In this document: positions 9,025-20,536 of the stretch, piece by piece
Numbering within the stretch: the stretch's first letter is position 1
How the letters are laid out: each line of letters begins with the position of its first letter
Origin: Actinomycetales bacterium SN12
Lineage (GTDB): Bacteria; Actinomycetota; Actinomycetes; Actinomycetales; Microbacteriaceae
Direction: 5' to 3'
NCBI GenBank assembly: GCA_002837415.1
Contig: PJCV01000004.1
Coordinates: forward strand, 1-64,000
Length of the DNA stretch: 64,000 bases
Notes under the pieces: generated by a model
The model's input: the letters and a program-made list of their open reading frames with translations, nothing else
What the model was told of the DNA's origin: nothing
Database searches by the model: none
Program-made: the position numbers and the translations under genes

Positions 9025-9419
9025 CCGTGACATCGTTCCTCGAGATCGCCGTGCCGGTGCCGGTCGCCGAGACCATCGCGCTGATCCTCGTGCTGCTCGG
9101 CGCCATCCTCTGCCTCTCGGCGGCCGTCGGCCTGCTGCACTTCCGCGATGTGCCCAGCCGGCTGCATGCGGGCACCAAGCCGCAGGTGCTCGGTCTCGTG
9201 CTGATCTGCCTGGCGATCGCCGTCTCGCAGCGCACGATCGGGGGGATGCTGCTCGGGCTGCTGATCGTCATCCCGGTGATCCTGCTGCAGTTCGCGACCG
9301 CGCCGCTGTCGGCCCATATGGTGGGCCGGCAGGCGTACCGCAACGGCACGATCCAGGCGCACAGCCTCGTCGTCGACGAGTACGCCGAGTCGAAGCAGAC
9401 CCCGCCCGCCGCCGGCTGA
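9021..9419 (+). CDS. mrpG: Mrp antiporter subunit G
   Basis: 132-residue, three-TM subunit. The characteristic LLHFRDVPSRLHAGTKPQVL motif of MrpG/MnhG is at about 40-60. It is the last gene of the operon. ATG 9021 is fixed by the ATGA overlap with mrpF; longer reading in the same frame upstream is antisense-like filler. A ~30-residue polar C-terminal tail follows the last TM. Confidence 0.93.
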   Translation: MTVTSFLEIAVPVPVAETIALILVLLGAILCLSAAVGLLHFRDVPSRLHAGTKPQVLGLVLICLAIAVSQRTIGGMLLGLLIVIPVILLQFATAPLSAHMVGRQAYRNGTIQAHSLVVDEYAESKQTPPAAG

Positions 9420-9420
9420 C

Positions 9421-9458
9421 CCGCCGGCGGGCTCACCCGGCCCAAGGGAAGCCCGGGT
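9421..9458. terminator. Weak hairpin between convergent mrpG and hydrolase genes
   Basis: A self-complementary CCGCCGGCGG (9421-9430) is followed by a 6-bp stem ACCCGG/CCGGGT (9435-9440 with 9453-9458). There is no T-run. The convergent 38-bp gap is the only evidence that it ends transcription. Confidence 0.3.
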
Positions 9459-10219
9459 CAGAGGCCGCGAACGAACCGCTTGATCGTGTCCGCCGCGCCG
9501 CCGGAATCGCTGATCAGCGTGCCGTGGCCGTGATCGGGGATCTCGGCGAAACGGGCATCCGGAACCATGTCCACGATCTCCTGGCACCAGGTCATCGGGG
9601 CGAGCGGATCGCGCTGCCCGCGCACGACGAGCACCGGCACGCCCACGCGCGGGTACGCGTTCTCGGGTGTGTGCACAATCGTCGCCTTCATCTTGCGCAC
9701 GAGGTGCGGTCCGCCGCGCAGGTACTCGCGCGCGCCTCGCCACAGCACCTCGGGTCGTTCGCGCAGCAGATCCCAGAGCAGATAGCCGGCTTGGGCCCGG
9801 ATGCTGCGCGACGCGCTGTTCACGGTCGGGCCGGCGAGCACGAGCCCGGAGACGACATCGGGGTGGCGCACCGCGATCTCGGCCGCGATCTGGCTGCCCA
9901 TCGAGTGCCCCATGATCACGGCGTCGTCGATGCGACGACTGCGCAGGTAGGCGGCGATCAGGTCGGCGTGGCGCTCCATCGTGAGGGTGCGCGGGGGCTC
10001 CGGCGCCTCGCCGAAGCCGGGCAGGTCGAGCCCGATCACACGCCCGTCGAGGTGCTGCGTGAAGTCGAGGTACACGCTGCGGCCCATGCCGATGCCGTGC
10101 ACCAGCACGATCGGGCGCGGGCCGGTGCCGAAGTCCTCGTGGACCAGCGTCGCGCCGGCGTACGTGAACTCGCCGATGTCGGCAACGGTGCCCTCGGGTG
10201 CGAGCAGGCGTTCGGGCAT
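9458..10219 (-). CDS. Alpha/beta-fold hydrolase
   Basis: 253 residues with a complete alpha/beta hydrolase layout: oxyanion-hole HG in VHGIGMGRSVYLDF, nucleophile elbow GHSMGSQIAAEIA, acid Asp in VVRGQRDPL, and catalytic His in IPDHGHGTL. No signal peptide, so cytoplasmic. Substrate unknown; the fold covers esterases, C-C hydrolases and lactonases. The gene stands 53 bp downstream of nothing on its own strand except the acylase start region, so no operon partner is clear. Confidence 0.88.
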   Translation of the reverse strand: MPERLLAPEGTVADIGEFTYAGATLVHEDFGTGPRPIVLVHGIGMGRSVYLDFTQHLDGRVIGLDLPGFGEAPEPPRTLTMERHADLIAAYLRSRRIDDAVIMGHSMGSQIAAEIAVRHPDVVSGLVLAGPTVNSASRSIRAQAGYLLWDLLRERPEVLWRGAREYLRGGPHLVRKMKATIVHTPENAYPRVGVPVLVVRGQRDPLAPMTWCQEIVDMVPDARFAEIPDHGHGTLISDSGGAADTIKRFVRGL

Positions 10220-10272
10220 CCCTCTACGCTACCCGGCCGAGGGTGAGCGCAAGCCGACCGACATCCTCTCCG

Positions 10273-12915
10273 CTACCCGGCAGGGGTGAGCACCAGCCGA
10301 TCGACGGTCGCCTTCTCGACCGCCTTCTTCGAGAACGCCCAGGGCTTCTGGATGCCCTTGGCCCAGTCACCGGTCTGGTCGGTGTAATGCGCGCCGAACG
10401 CGTGACCGCTCGCGCCGGTGAGGTGGTTCCACGTCGACGCGTCGAAGTCGTCGAGGTCGATGACCATCCGCATCGAGGGCACGGTGACGGTGGCGTACGA
10501 CTCGCCCAGGCGCCAGCCGGTGGCGTTCACGACCGAGGCGCCGCCGCCCACCGGATACGGTCCGCGGTTGAACAGCATCTCGATCGGGGCGATGCCCGAG
10601 GTGCCGAGGGTCGAGTGGGTCAGCGAGAGCGCGTGCAGGTCGCCCCAGCGCCACGCGGTCACGTCTTCGCCCTGCAGCTTCGCGAGCTCGTCGTAGGCCT
10701 GATCTGCCGAGAGCGCGAGCATCGACTCCATGTCGTCGACATCGAGACGCTCGTTCTGCCATAGCGGGTCGTTCTCGTCTTCGAGCATCTGGCCGACGAC
10801 TGTGAACAGCCGACCCTGGTCGCCCACCGGCATCGAGACCTCCCGGTCGATGAAGACGTTGTGCACCAGGTTCGACCAGAGCACGTTCGCGTATGCCGCG
10901 GCGGGGGAGTCCGGTGAGTTCTGCGCGTCCCAGGTGCGCAGCAGGTCCACGGCGGCCTTCGGCCCCTTCCGCTGCACCGGCACACCGTCCATGACCGCGG
11001 CGAGCTGCTTGCCGATCCACATCTCGTCGTCCATCTGGATGTCGCGCATGTCCTGAGCAGTGAGCGGAGCAGCCGCGGCACGGCGCTCGATCAGATGCGC
11101 GATGCGCGCGGCGCGGTACCCGTAGTCCCAGTCCTTCGAGAGGAAGTAGTCGTAGTCGTCGCCGACGATCGCGTTGTTCGCCGTGACGATGTAGCCCTCG
11201 CGGGGGTTGTACGACACGGGCAGCTCGTCGAACGGGATGAAGCCCTGCCAGTCGTAGCTGCTGTCCCAGCCCGGCTGCGGCAGGGTGCCGTCGCCGGCGC
11301 CCCGGATCGGCAGGCGACCCGGCGCCTGGTAGCCGATGTTGCCCTCCAGATCGGCGTAGATCAGGTTCTGCGCGGGTACATCGAAGAGGGATGCCGCCCG
11401 GCGGAAGCCCGCGAAATCCTCGGCCAGGTTCATCGCGAACAGGGCGCTGGAGGTCGTTCCGGGGTCGAGTGCCGTCCACCGCAGGCTGACCGCGGTGTCG
11501 CCGGCAGGGGCGCCAGGTGCGCCCTCGAGCGGCAGTGGGGCGCCGCCGGCGCCGACCACAGGATCCTCGCCGATGGCGGTGAAGTCGTCGGTGAGGCCGG
11601 AGATGATCGGGCCGTGCGCGGTCCGCCGGATGGTCAGCGGCACATCGTCGCCACCGGCCACCTTGATGACGTCCTCCTCGACCTCGAGTGGGGCGAGGGC
11701 ACCGTCGCGCCAGTACGAGTCGCCCTCGAGCTTCTCGACGTACAGATCGGCGACGTCGGTGGTGAGGTTCGTGAAGCCCCACGCGATCTTCGCGTTGTGC
11801 CCGATCACGACGCCCGGCATGCCGGAGAACGAGAATCCGCCGACGTCGAACGGGCACGCCTCGCTGACCTTCCGGCACTTCAGCTGCACCTGGTACCAGA
11901 CCGACGGCAGCGCTGCGCCCAGGTGCGGGTCGTTCGCGAGCAGCGGCATCCCGCTCTCGGTCAGATCACCCGACACCACCCACGAGTTCGAGCCGATGCC
12001 CTCTCCGGCACCACCGAGCAGCATGCTCGCCGCCTCGATGACGCTGTCTGCCTCGCGCCACTCGACGGTGTGCAGCGCGTCGGTGATCTCCGCCTCCTCG
12101 TCGGTGGAGAACGATGCCGGGGCGGCGTCGGTCGCAACCGGGTCGACGGCGGAGATCTCGGGCACGATCACCGGGTTCTTCTCGAACGGGTAGTCGGGAT
12201 AGAGCTTCTTCACCAGCTCGGCGGTCTGCTCGGTCGTCTCACCCGCCTCCATGAGACGGCCCGCGAGCAGGGCGCGGTCGGTCTCATCCTCGATGTTGGT
12301 GCGGAGGTCCCACGCCATCGCCTTCAGCCAGGCGACGGAATCTGCCGGCTCCCACGGCTCGGGCTCGTACCCGGGGTTCTGGATGCCGAGGACGGCATAC
12401 TCGAGCGAGAGCTCCGCTCCCGACCGTGACGAGAGGTAGGCGTTCACGCCATCGGCATACGCCTGGTAGTAGCCGAGCGTCTTCTCGTCGAGCGCCGCGA
12501 CCTCCTGCTCGGCGACCGCGCGCCAGCCCAGTGTGCGCAGGAACTTGTCGGTGCCGACCTGAGAGGCGCCGAACATCTCCGCCACCCGGCCCGAGGTGAC
12601 GTGCCGGCGGAAGTCCATCTCGAAGAAGCGATCCTGCGCGTGCACGAAGCCCTGAGCGTAGAGAAGATCCTCTGCTGTCGAGGCGGTGATGGTGGGGATG
12701 CCGCGGTCGTCGCGCTGCACGACCACAGACTTCTGCAGGCCCTTCATCGACAGCTCGCCCGACGTCTGGGGGAACGATCGCTGGATGGTCCAGGTGAGGA
12801 AGAACGCGGCGGCGACGGCGACCACCACGATGGCGGCGACGACGAGGAACGCGATCCTTCCGATGCGTGCGGCGAGGCTGCGGGGTCGCGCAGCAGCGGG
12901 GATATCGGTCGTCAT
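10273..12915 (-). CDS. Penicillin acylase family protein (Ntn hydrolase)
   Basis: 880 residues. A single N-terminal hydrophobic segment (about 20-41) anchors or exports the protein. The precursor has the family order: alpha-chain region (about 45-250; RDDRGIPTITA, YAQGFVHAQDRFFEMD), a linker, then the autocatalytic site G308-S309 in GIGSNSWVVSG, where S309 should become the N-terminal nucleophile of the beta chain. Family members hydrolyse amides such as penicillins, N-acyl-homoserine lactones or cyclic lipopeptides; substrate specificity is not readable. It is monocistronic on the minus strand; the 104-bp gap to the YhgE gene upstream shows no clear promoter by eye. Confidence 0.92.
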   Translation of the reverse strand: MTTDIPAAARPRSLAARIGRIAFLVVAAIVVVAVAAAFFLTWTIQRSFPQTSGELSMKGLQKSVVVQRDDRGIPTITASTAEDLLYAQGFVHAQDRFFEMDFRRHVTSGRVAEMFGASQVGTDKFLRTLGWRAVAEQEVAALDEKTLGYYQAYADGVNAYLSSRSGAELSLEYAVLGIQNPGYEPEPWEPADSVAWLKAMAWDLRTNIEDETDRALLAGRLMEAGETTEQTAELVKKLYPDYPFEKNPVIVPEISAVDPVATDAAPASFSTDEEAEITDALHTVEWREADSVIEAASMLLGGAGEGIGSNSWVVSGDLTESGMPLLANDPHLGAALPSVWYQVQLKCRKVSEACPFDVGGFSFSGMPGVVIGHNAKIAWGFTNLTTDVADLYVEKLEGDSYWRDGALAPLEVEEDVIKVAGGDDVPLTIRRTAHGPIISGLTDDFTAIGEDPVVGAGGAPLPLEGAPGAPAGDTAVSLRWTALDPGTTSSALFAMNLAEDFAGFRRAASLFDVPAQNLIYADLEGNIGYQAPGRLPIRGAGDGTLPQPGWDSSYDWQGFIPFDELPVSYNPREGYIVTANNAIVGDDYDYFLSKDWDYGYRAARIAHLIERRAAAAPLTAQDMRDIQMDDEMWIGKQLAAVMDGVPVQRKGPKAAVDLLRTWDAQNSPDSPAAAYANVLWSNLVHNVFIDREVSMPVGDQGRLFTVVGQMLEDENDPLWQNERLDVDDMESMLALSADQAYDELAKLQGEDVTAWRWGDLHALSLTHSTLGTSGIAPIEMLFNRGPYPVGGGASVVNATGWRLGESYATVTVPSMRMVIDLDDFDASTWNHLTGASGHAFGAHYTDQTGDWAKGIQKPWAFSKKAVEKATVDRLVLTPAG

Positions 12916-13019
12916 CGGCGGAAAGTCCTCAAGGGTAGGTGGGACTGCGTGTCACGTAGTCCGGGTGCGCGTCTCGGGAAAGCGCGTGCCCTGGCATCCT
13001 ACCCACTCGCCGAACGAGA

Positions 13020-15203
13020 TCACATGAGCTTCGTCGACTCCAGCGCCGCGAGCATCTTCTGGTTGCTGCGGATGAACGGACGGCGCAGCACGAGTCCCAG
13101 CAGCAGCGCCGGCACGGTGAACGCGAGCAGCCAGCCGAGCGACACCCAGTAGTCGTTCTGATAGATGCCGGCGATCGCCGAGCGCATCGCGTTCACCGCG
13201 TGAGTGGCGGGCAGGAACGGACTGATGCTCTGGAACCACTGCGGCAGCACCTGCAGCGGATACGCGCCGCCCGATCCGGAGATCTGCATGACCAGCAGCA
13301 GCACCGCCAGCGCCTTGCCGGCGTTGCCGAAGGTGACGACCAGCGTGTAGATGATCAGCGTGAACACGAGCGATGCGACCCATCCGGCGAGGATGAGCAG
13401 GAACGGATGCTGCGGCTGCACCTGCGTGAACAGGACGCTGCCGAGACCGAGCAGCGAGCTCTGCAGGAAGCTGACGACCGCGAAGATGCCGAACCGCCCG
13501 AGATAGGTCTCGGTGGGAGAGAGATCGGGAAGGCCGGTCGACCCGCCCCGCGGTGGGTCGACGCGGATCGCGACCGAGGTCAGCAGTGCACCGACCCACA
13601 GGGCGAGCACGGTGTAGAGCGGGGTCATCGCGGCACCGAAGCTGACGACCGAGTACACCGGCACCCGCGTGAGCTCGACCGGCTCGGCGAGATGAGCCGC
13701 GAGCGCATGGGGGTCCGCGCCGATCAGTTCGGTGAGCTCGGTCAGGTCGCCGGTGTCGATCGCGGTGGTGAGGGCCGCGGCGAGCTCATCGAATCGGCCT
13801 GCGGTCTCGGTCAGCGAGTCGGAGATGCCCGAGGTCAGTGTCTCGGCATCCGCCAGCGTCGAGCCGATCGATGACGAGCCGGTGAGTGACCCTGCGGCCG
13901 ACGACAGGTCGTCGCCGATCGCGTCGACCCCTCGGCTGATGCTCGCAAGGGTCGACGCGAGGGCGTCGAGCTTCGGGCGCAGGCTGTCGGTGTACGAGCG
14001 GCGGGCGTCGTCGACTGCAGCCTTCGCCTGAGCGGTCAGCTGCTCGATCTCGGCGCGGGTGCTCTGGCTGACGGTGTTGGATCTGCTGATCTGCGTCGCG
14101 GCGTCGTCGAGGCGCTGCTGCAGAGCTGACTGTCGGGCGATGGCGGCGTCGATGGCGGACACCGACGCGTCGAACGCGCCCAGCGCGTCCTCGGGCAGCA
14201 GGGGCCGCACGTCGCGGACCAGCCCGTCACGCAGCGTCTGCAGCTGATCGACCTGCGTCTGCACTCGACCCGCCAGCGCGGTGATGGTGCGGGCGGCGCT
14301 CTCCGACTGCGAGTTCATGGTCGCGAAGACCTGGTCGATGCTCTCGGACACCGATTGATAGCTGTCGGACGTGCCCTTCAGGGCCGCGTCGAGCGAGGAC
14401 GTGGTCGACGACAGCACGTCCTTCAGCGAGGCGGCGGCGTCCTTCCCGCCACCGAGCGCGCCGCGGGCGTCGCGCAGCGCGTCGCCGGAGGTGCGGACCA
14501 GCCCCGACGCGCTGTCGACCAGAGGTCTGCTCGAGGAGATGAGCGAGGTGAACATGTCAGCCGTCGCAGACCCCGCGCGCAGCTGCGCGGCCACCGATTC
14601 GACCCGTGCCTGCAGCCTCGACAGTGCGGCCTGGGTGTCGGCGTCGTCGAGGTAATCCGACAGCGAGGTGATGATGTTCAGACCCGCTTCGCTGAGCGTC
14701 TCGGTGAACACCTCGTTGATGCTCTTCGTGACCTCGCTGGCGCCCTGACCGGTGATCTTCGGCGCCAGCGCGTTCTTCTTCTCGTTCAGGTAGTAGTCGA
14801 TGCGCGTGCGATCTGCGCCGTTCGTGTAGAACGTCATCATGTCGGCGCTGAAGGTCGTCGGCAGCACGATCGCCGCGTAGTACTCGCCCGACCGGGTGCC
14901 GTCGATCGCATCGTGCTCCGATGTGATCACCCAGTTCAGATCGTCATTGGCGCGCAGGGTCGAGACGACCTGTTCGCCGACGTTGATCCTGAGCGGCATG
15001 AGGTCGCTCTGATACCCGTCGTCGACGTTCGCGACCGCGACGGTGAGGTTGCGAGTGTTCTCGAACGGGTTCCAGCTGGCGATCACGTTGAACCAGGTGA
15101 ACAGCGACGGGATCACGACGAGACCGAACAGCACGATGAGGGCCATCACGCTGCTCATCGCGCGTCGGAGGTCATGCCGCATGACGGCGAGGGCGTTGCT
15201 CAC
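13020..15203 (-). CDS. YhgE/Pip family membrane protein, 727 aa
   Basis: N-terminal TM (about 15-38; LIVLFGLVVIPSLFTWFNV), then a long extracytoplasmic region with the family hallmark YYAAIVLPTTFSADM, an alpha-helical/coiled-coil stretch (about 180-480), and about five C-terminal TM segments resembling the ABC-2 permease fold (from ~510). YhgE/Pip proteins include phage-infection protein Pip and components linked to type VII secretion (EsaA) or export; the exact role here is unknown. The start is GTG at 15203 overlapping the stop of the other YhgE gene (GTGA), so the two are translationally coupled. Confidence 0.9.
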   Translation of the reverse strand: MSNALAVMRHDLRRAMSSVMALIVLFGLVVIPSLFTWFNVIASWNPFENTRNLTVAVANVDDGYQSDLMPLRINVGEQVVSTLRANDDLNWVITSEHDAIDGTRSGEYYAAIVLPTTFSADMMTFYTNGADRTRIDYYLNEKKNALAPKITGQGASEVTKSINEVFTETLSEAGLNIITSLSDYLDDADTQAALSRLQARVESVAAQLRAGSATADMFTSLISSSRPLVDSASGLVRTSGDALRDARGALGGGKDAAASLKDVLSSTTSSLDAALKGTSDSYQSVSESIDQVFATMNSQSESAARTITALAGRVQTQVDQLQTLRDGLVRDVRPLLPEDALGAFDASVSAIDAAIARQSALQQRLDDAATQISRSNTVSQSTRAEIEQLTAQAKAAVDDARRSYTDSLRPKLDALASTLASISRGVDAIGDDLSSAAGSLTGSSSIGSTLADAETLTSGISDSLTETAGRFDELAAALTTAIDTGDLTELTELIGADPHALAAHLAEPVELTRVPVYSVVSFGAAMTPLYTVLALWVGALLTSVAIRVDPPRGGSTGLPDLSPTETYLGRFGIFAVVSFLQSSLLGLGSVLFTQVQPQHPFLLILAGWVASLVFTLIIYTLVVTFGNAGKALAVLLLVMQISGSGGAYPLQVLPQWFQSISPFLPATHAVNAMRSAIAGIYQNDYWVSLGWLLAFTVPALLLGLVLRRPFIRSNQKMLAALESTKLM

Positions 15204-18124
15204 TTGTCGTCCTCCGTCGTGTTCGGCTGGTCGTATTCATCGGATGCGGAGTGATCTGACACCGTTTCGGGATGCTCTGCATCGGCGCGCTCGGGTTCCA
15301 AGGCGTCACCGTCGCCGGGCGCTTCCGCACCGTCCTCGGCGAACAGCTCGTCGAGGACGATCGTGTCGTCATCCGGCCCGGGCTCGACGGCGATGTCGTG
15401 CTCCGGTGGTGCGTCGGGTCGGGCATCCGGATGCTCGAGCACGGCCGTGCGCGTCGTGGGGGCGGGGCCATCGTCGGCAGACAACGCCGCCGCTGCCGCA
15501 TCGGCGGAGACGGCGGGACCCACGGATGAGTGTGCGTCGGCGTCGGAGTCGGTCAGCAGCTCGCCCTCCGAGGAGTTCTCGACGGCGAGGGCGCGGCGCA
15601 GCTCGGCATCCGGCATCTCGCTCACCTCGGCGGCCTGCTCGATGCTCTGCCTGATGTACTCGAGCGCGACGACGAAGCCGATCAGCAGCAGGCACCAGAG
15701 CGCGCCGAGACCGAGCACGACCGCCTTGGCATCCGGGATCAGCCATCCGCACAGCGCCAGCACGACCAGCCCTGCGGCGCCGACGAGCAGCGTGAGGCGC
15801 AGACGCGTCGTGTAGTGCTCGCCGAAGCGCTGCGCGCGCTGCGCGACATCGGCGCGGAAGCCGTCGCCGTCGGTCAGCGCCCGGATGATCTCCGGGGTGC
15901 GGCGGCGCCCGGTGATCTGCACGTCTTCGCTGACCATGAGCTCGGTCTCGGCAAGGCGCCGGTTGAAGAGGAGGGTGAAGTTGCCGAGCCGGCTGCGCAG
16001 GAACAGACCGAGCACCCACGCCAGCGCGACGAAGATCGCCAGCATGCCCATGAAGCCCCACCAGTGGCCGCTGTAGAACCCGCTGATGGTCTCGCGCATG
16101 GCGTCGATGCCGTAGGTGAACGGCAGGAAGGGATACAGCCCGCGGAAGAAGTCGGGCATCATCTCGATCGGGTAAAGGCCGGAGGCGCCGGGGATCTGCA
16201 CGATCACCAGCAGGATGCACAGGCCCTTCCCGACGATGCCGAAGCACACCGACAGGGCGTAGATGATGCTGAGGTAGGCGAGTCCGATCAGCACCCCGGT
16301 GCCGACGTACGCGAAGGCGTTTGCGGTCTGCACGCCGATGACGAGGTTGCCGACGCACACCAGCACCGCCTGGAACACGGCGATCGTGGCGAACAGCAGC
16401 CAACGGCCGACATACGCCTGGCGCACGCTGATGCCTTCGACACCCTCCCGATCGACCTCGACCCGCATGATCACCATCAGCACGAAGGCGCCGATCCAGA
16501 GCGAGAGATTGGTGAACAGCGCCGCCATAGCCGAGCCGTACGCCGCCGTCGGGAACATCACCTTCGTATTCACCTCGACCGGTGAGGCCATGAACCGCGC
16601 GATCTCGTCGGGCTCGAGGCCGCTGACCGTGCTGAGCTTGTTCCAGATCTCCGCCGATCCGAGAGCGAGCACGTCGGTGCGCACGGTGCCGAGCGCGGTC
16701 TCGGCGGACGCCAGGCTGCCGTCGAATGCCGTGAGGGCGTCGGAGGTGCCGGCGAGCTGCGTCTTCAACCCGCCGAGCAGGCTCTGGGCCTGGGCGACCT
16801 GGGTGCGCTGCGCACCGAGGGCCGACGAGAACGCGTCGGCGCTCGTCGCGAGCTGCGACATCGCCCGGTTCAGCTGCGGGACGCTCTGAGTGAGCGCGTC
16901 GCGGATGGCGGTGGCCGAGCTCGCCGCCTGGCCGACGGCGCCGTTCACACTGTCAGCGGCGCCGGTGACGGCGGTGATCGTGCTCGACACGTCGGCGGTC
17001 AGCTGCGTGAGGTCCGAGAGCACCTGCTGATCGGCGGCATTGCGCTGCTGCAGCTCGGCGATCGCCGCGCTGAGGCGCCGCGCGGCGTCGGATCCGGGCT
17101 CGACGCTCTCGAGCGCCGCCTGCAGCTCGTCGAGGGCTGCGGCGTTGGTCTTGATCACCGCGTTCAGGTCGTCGGCCGTCGTGCCGACGGCGGCGTTCGC
17201 CTGCTGCAGGCCGGATGCCAGGGTCGCGATCGACCCGTTCATCTTCGCCGCGGCATCGGCGATGAGAGTCGAGCCGGACACGTACGCCGATGTGACGCTG
17301 TCGGTGACGGTGAGCAGCTCCTGCTGCGCCTCGCCGGCGATCTGCTGCGCCTGCCCGACGGCCGTCTGCACCTCGCCGAGTGTGCGGTCGACCTTGTCGA
17401 GAGTGGCGGATGCCCGATCTATGCCGCCAGCGGCATCTGCCAAACCGGTCTGCAGATCCGCGAGACGATCACGAGCCGTCGAGACCTTGCCGGCCGCGTC
17501 GTCGAGCGCGCTGACCGTGGAGTCGCGTGCACCGGTGAGGCGGTCTTCGGCATCCAGACCCGCGTCCTTCAGCTGCTCGCTGACCGCCTCGGCGACCGTC
17601 GACACGAAGGTGCTGTTGATCTGGTTGTCGAGGGTGGACGCGCCCACATCGGTGATCTTCGGCGCGATCGCGCTGGCCTTCTCGTTCACGAAGTACTTCA
17701 GCTCGGGACGGGTGAAGTCGCCGGTCGTGATGCTGAGGAAGTCGTGGCTGAAGTCGGGCGGGATGATGATCGCCGCGTAGCTGCGTCCGCTGCGAACGGC
17801 ATCCATCGCCTCGTCCTCATCGACGAAGTCCCAGCCGAGCTCATCGTTCTGCTTCAGCTCGCCGACGAGCTCGCCGCCGATGTCGATGCGGCCGGTCAGG
17901 TCGGAGGACGCCCCCGCGTCCTGGTTGACGATCGCGACGCTCACCTGCTGCGTGTTCGAGTAGGGATCCCAGAACGCGACGATGTTGAACCACGCGTACA
18001 GCGACGGAGTGACGATGACGCCGATGATGATGATCCACGCCTTGCTGACGCGTGCCAGCCGGCCGAGGTCGCGGCGGTAGACGCTCCAGGCGTTCGGCAT
18101 GGCGTCGGTGTTCGTATCACTCAC
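15200..18124 (-). CDS. YhgE/Pip family membrane protein, 974 aa, acidic C-terminal tail
   Basis: Same architecture as its downstream neighbour: first TM near 25-47, hallmark SYAAIIIPPDFSHDF, helical region, and C-terminal TM bundle. After a further two-TM segment a ~140-residue acidic, disordered tail follows (many Asp/Glu/Ala/Pro), absent from the shorter paralogue. GTG 18124 is preferred over ATG 18100: it overlaps the tetR stop by 4 nt (GTGA) and has GGAGA 7 nt upstream, while the ATG lacks any Shine-Dalgarno. Two YhgE genes behind one TetR suggest an inducible heteromeric envelope export complex (inference). Confidence 0.88.
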   Translation of the reverse strand: MSDTNTDAMPNAWSVYRRDLGRLARVSKAWIIIIGVIVTPSLYAWFNIVAFWDPYSNTQQVSVAIVNQDAGASSDLTGRIDIGGELVGELKQNDELGWDFVDEDEAMDAVRSGRSYAAIIIPPDFSHDFLSITTGDFTRPELKYFVNEKASAIAPKITDVGASTLDNQINSTFVSTVAEAVSEQLKDAGLDAEDRLTGARDSTVSALDDAAGKVSTARDRLADLQTGLADAAGGIDRASATLDKVDRTLGEVQTAVGQAQQIAGEAQQELLTVTDSVTSAYVSGSTLIADAAAKMNGSIATLASGLQQANAAVGTTADDLNAVIKTNAAALDELQAALESVEPGSDAARRLSAAIAELQQRNAADQQVLSDLTQLTADVSSTITAVTGAADSVNGAVGQAASSATAIRDALTQSVPQLNRAMSQLATSADAFSSALGAQRTQVAQAQSLLGGLKTQLAGTSDALTAFDGSLASAETALGTVRTDVLALGSAEIWNKLSTVSGLEPDEIARFMASPVEVNTKVMFPTAAYGSAMAALFTNLSLWIGAFVLMVIMRVEVDREGVEGISVRQAYVGRWLLFATIAVFQAVLVCVGNLVIGVQTANAFAYVGTGVLIGLAYLSIIYALSVCFGIVGKGLCILLVIVQIPGASGLYPIEMMPDFFRGLYPFLPFTYGIDAMRETISGFYSGHWWGFMGMLAIFVALAWVLGLFLRSRLGNFTLLFNRRLAETELMVSEDVQITGRRRTPEIIRALTDGDGFRADVAQRAQRFGEHYTTRLRLTLLVGAAGLVVLALCGWLIPDAKAVVLGLGALWCLLLIGFVVALEYIRQSIEQAAEVSEMPDAELRRALAVENSSEGELLTDSDADAHSSVGPAVSADAAAAALSADDGPAPTTRTAVLEHPDARPDAPPEHDIAVEPGPDDDTIVLDELFAEDGAEAPGDGDALEPERADAEHPETVSDHSASDEYDQPNTTEDDK

Positions 18125-18732
18125 GCGGGGATCTCCGTGATGTCGGGGTGGGCGGTGAGCAGCTCGTCGGTCTCGCGCCACGATAGTCCGGCGATGCTCA
18201 GCACCGTGCGCACAGCGAGGTTCGCGGCCCCGCTGCTGGAGGCATCGGTGCGCGAGACGACCGTGCGAGCGACCTCTTCGATCAGACGCGAGAGCGTCGG
18301 GGCCGCAACGTCGGTGCGGAAGCTGCCGTCGTCCTGACCGCGCTGCACGAGCTGCGCGACCGCTCGGCGCAGCGGAGCGAGGGCATCCGCGGTGTGCTCG
18401 ACGTGGGCTTCGTCGAGGGCGAGTGCGGCGGCGAACTGCACGTGCGCGGCCTCCTGCCACAGCCGAGCGGTGAGCCGGGCGAGGGCGATGCGGGCGTCGG
18501 CGTCTGCGGTCGACTCCGCGATGGCGTTGAAGCGCTGAGCGCCGGTGCTGATCAGCTCGCGGATCAGGGCGTCACGGTCGTCGAAGTGACCGTACAGGGT
18601 GCGCCGGCTCAGGCCCGCGCTGCGCGCGATGACGTCGACGCTCGCATAGGGGTCGAGCGCGAGGGTGCTGCGCGCGGCGTCGAGGATGCCTGCGCGGTTG
18701 GCGCGCGCGTCGGAACGGGGTGGGCGAGGCAT
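18121..18732 (-). CDS. TetR-family transcriptional regulator
   Basis: 203 residues. TetR HTH at about 12-58 (ASVDVIARSAGLSRRTLYGHF is the recognition region), followed by an all-helical ligand domain. The gene leads the tetR-yhgE-yhgE operon and overlaps the next gene by GTGA. A 28-bp interrupted palindrome sits 14 bp upstream, so it likely represses its own operon in response to an unknown ligand. Confidence 0.92.
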   Translation of the reverse strand: MPRPPRSDARANRAGILDAARSTLALDPYASVDVIARSAGLSRRTLYGHFDDRDALIRELISTGAQRFNAIAESTADADARIALARLTARLWQEAAHVQFAAALALDEAHVEHTADALAPLRRAVAQLVQRGQDDGSFRTDVAAPTLSRLIEEVARTVVSRTDASSSGAANLAVRTVLSIAGLSWRETDELLTAHPDITEIPA

Positions 18733-18745
18733 CCCTCAAGAATAA

Positions 18746-18773
18746 CTATCTTGCACAGACGTGTGCAACATAG
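18746..18773. promoter_or_regulatory. TetR operator palindrome
   Basis: Interrupted palindrome: outer arms CTAT (18746-18749) and ATAG (18770-18773), inner perfect 7-bp arms TTGCACA (18751-18757) and TGTGCAA (18762-18768), spacer GACG. Only one position in each 12-nt arm fails to pair. It overlaps a plausible minus-strand promoter (TTGCAC -35; TATTCT -10 at 18-nt spacing), giving a clear repression geometry. Confidence 0.75.
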
Positions 18774-18823
18774 ATGGGTGGATTCCCAGTCGCGTCATCG
18801 AGAGGGGCCGCGCGTCCCCGATG

Positions 18824-18852
18824 CTCAGGCCAGCGCGAAGCGATGGTCTGAG
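18824..18852 (-). terminator. Candidate argG terminator hairpin
   Basis: Stem CTCAGGCCA (18824-18832) pairs with TGGTCTGAG (18844-18852), 8 of 9 positions, loop 11 nt. It begins 13 nt past the argG stop on the minus strand. No T-run is present. Confidence 0.4.
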
Positions 18853-18865
18853 GGGGACGTGGGGA

Positions 18866-20536
<1,671 letters not shown>

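Noticed and set aside
3149..9419. Apparent loss of mrpB from the Mrp operon
   Set aside because: The MrpB domain is present as the C-terminal part of MrpA.
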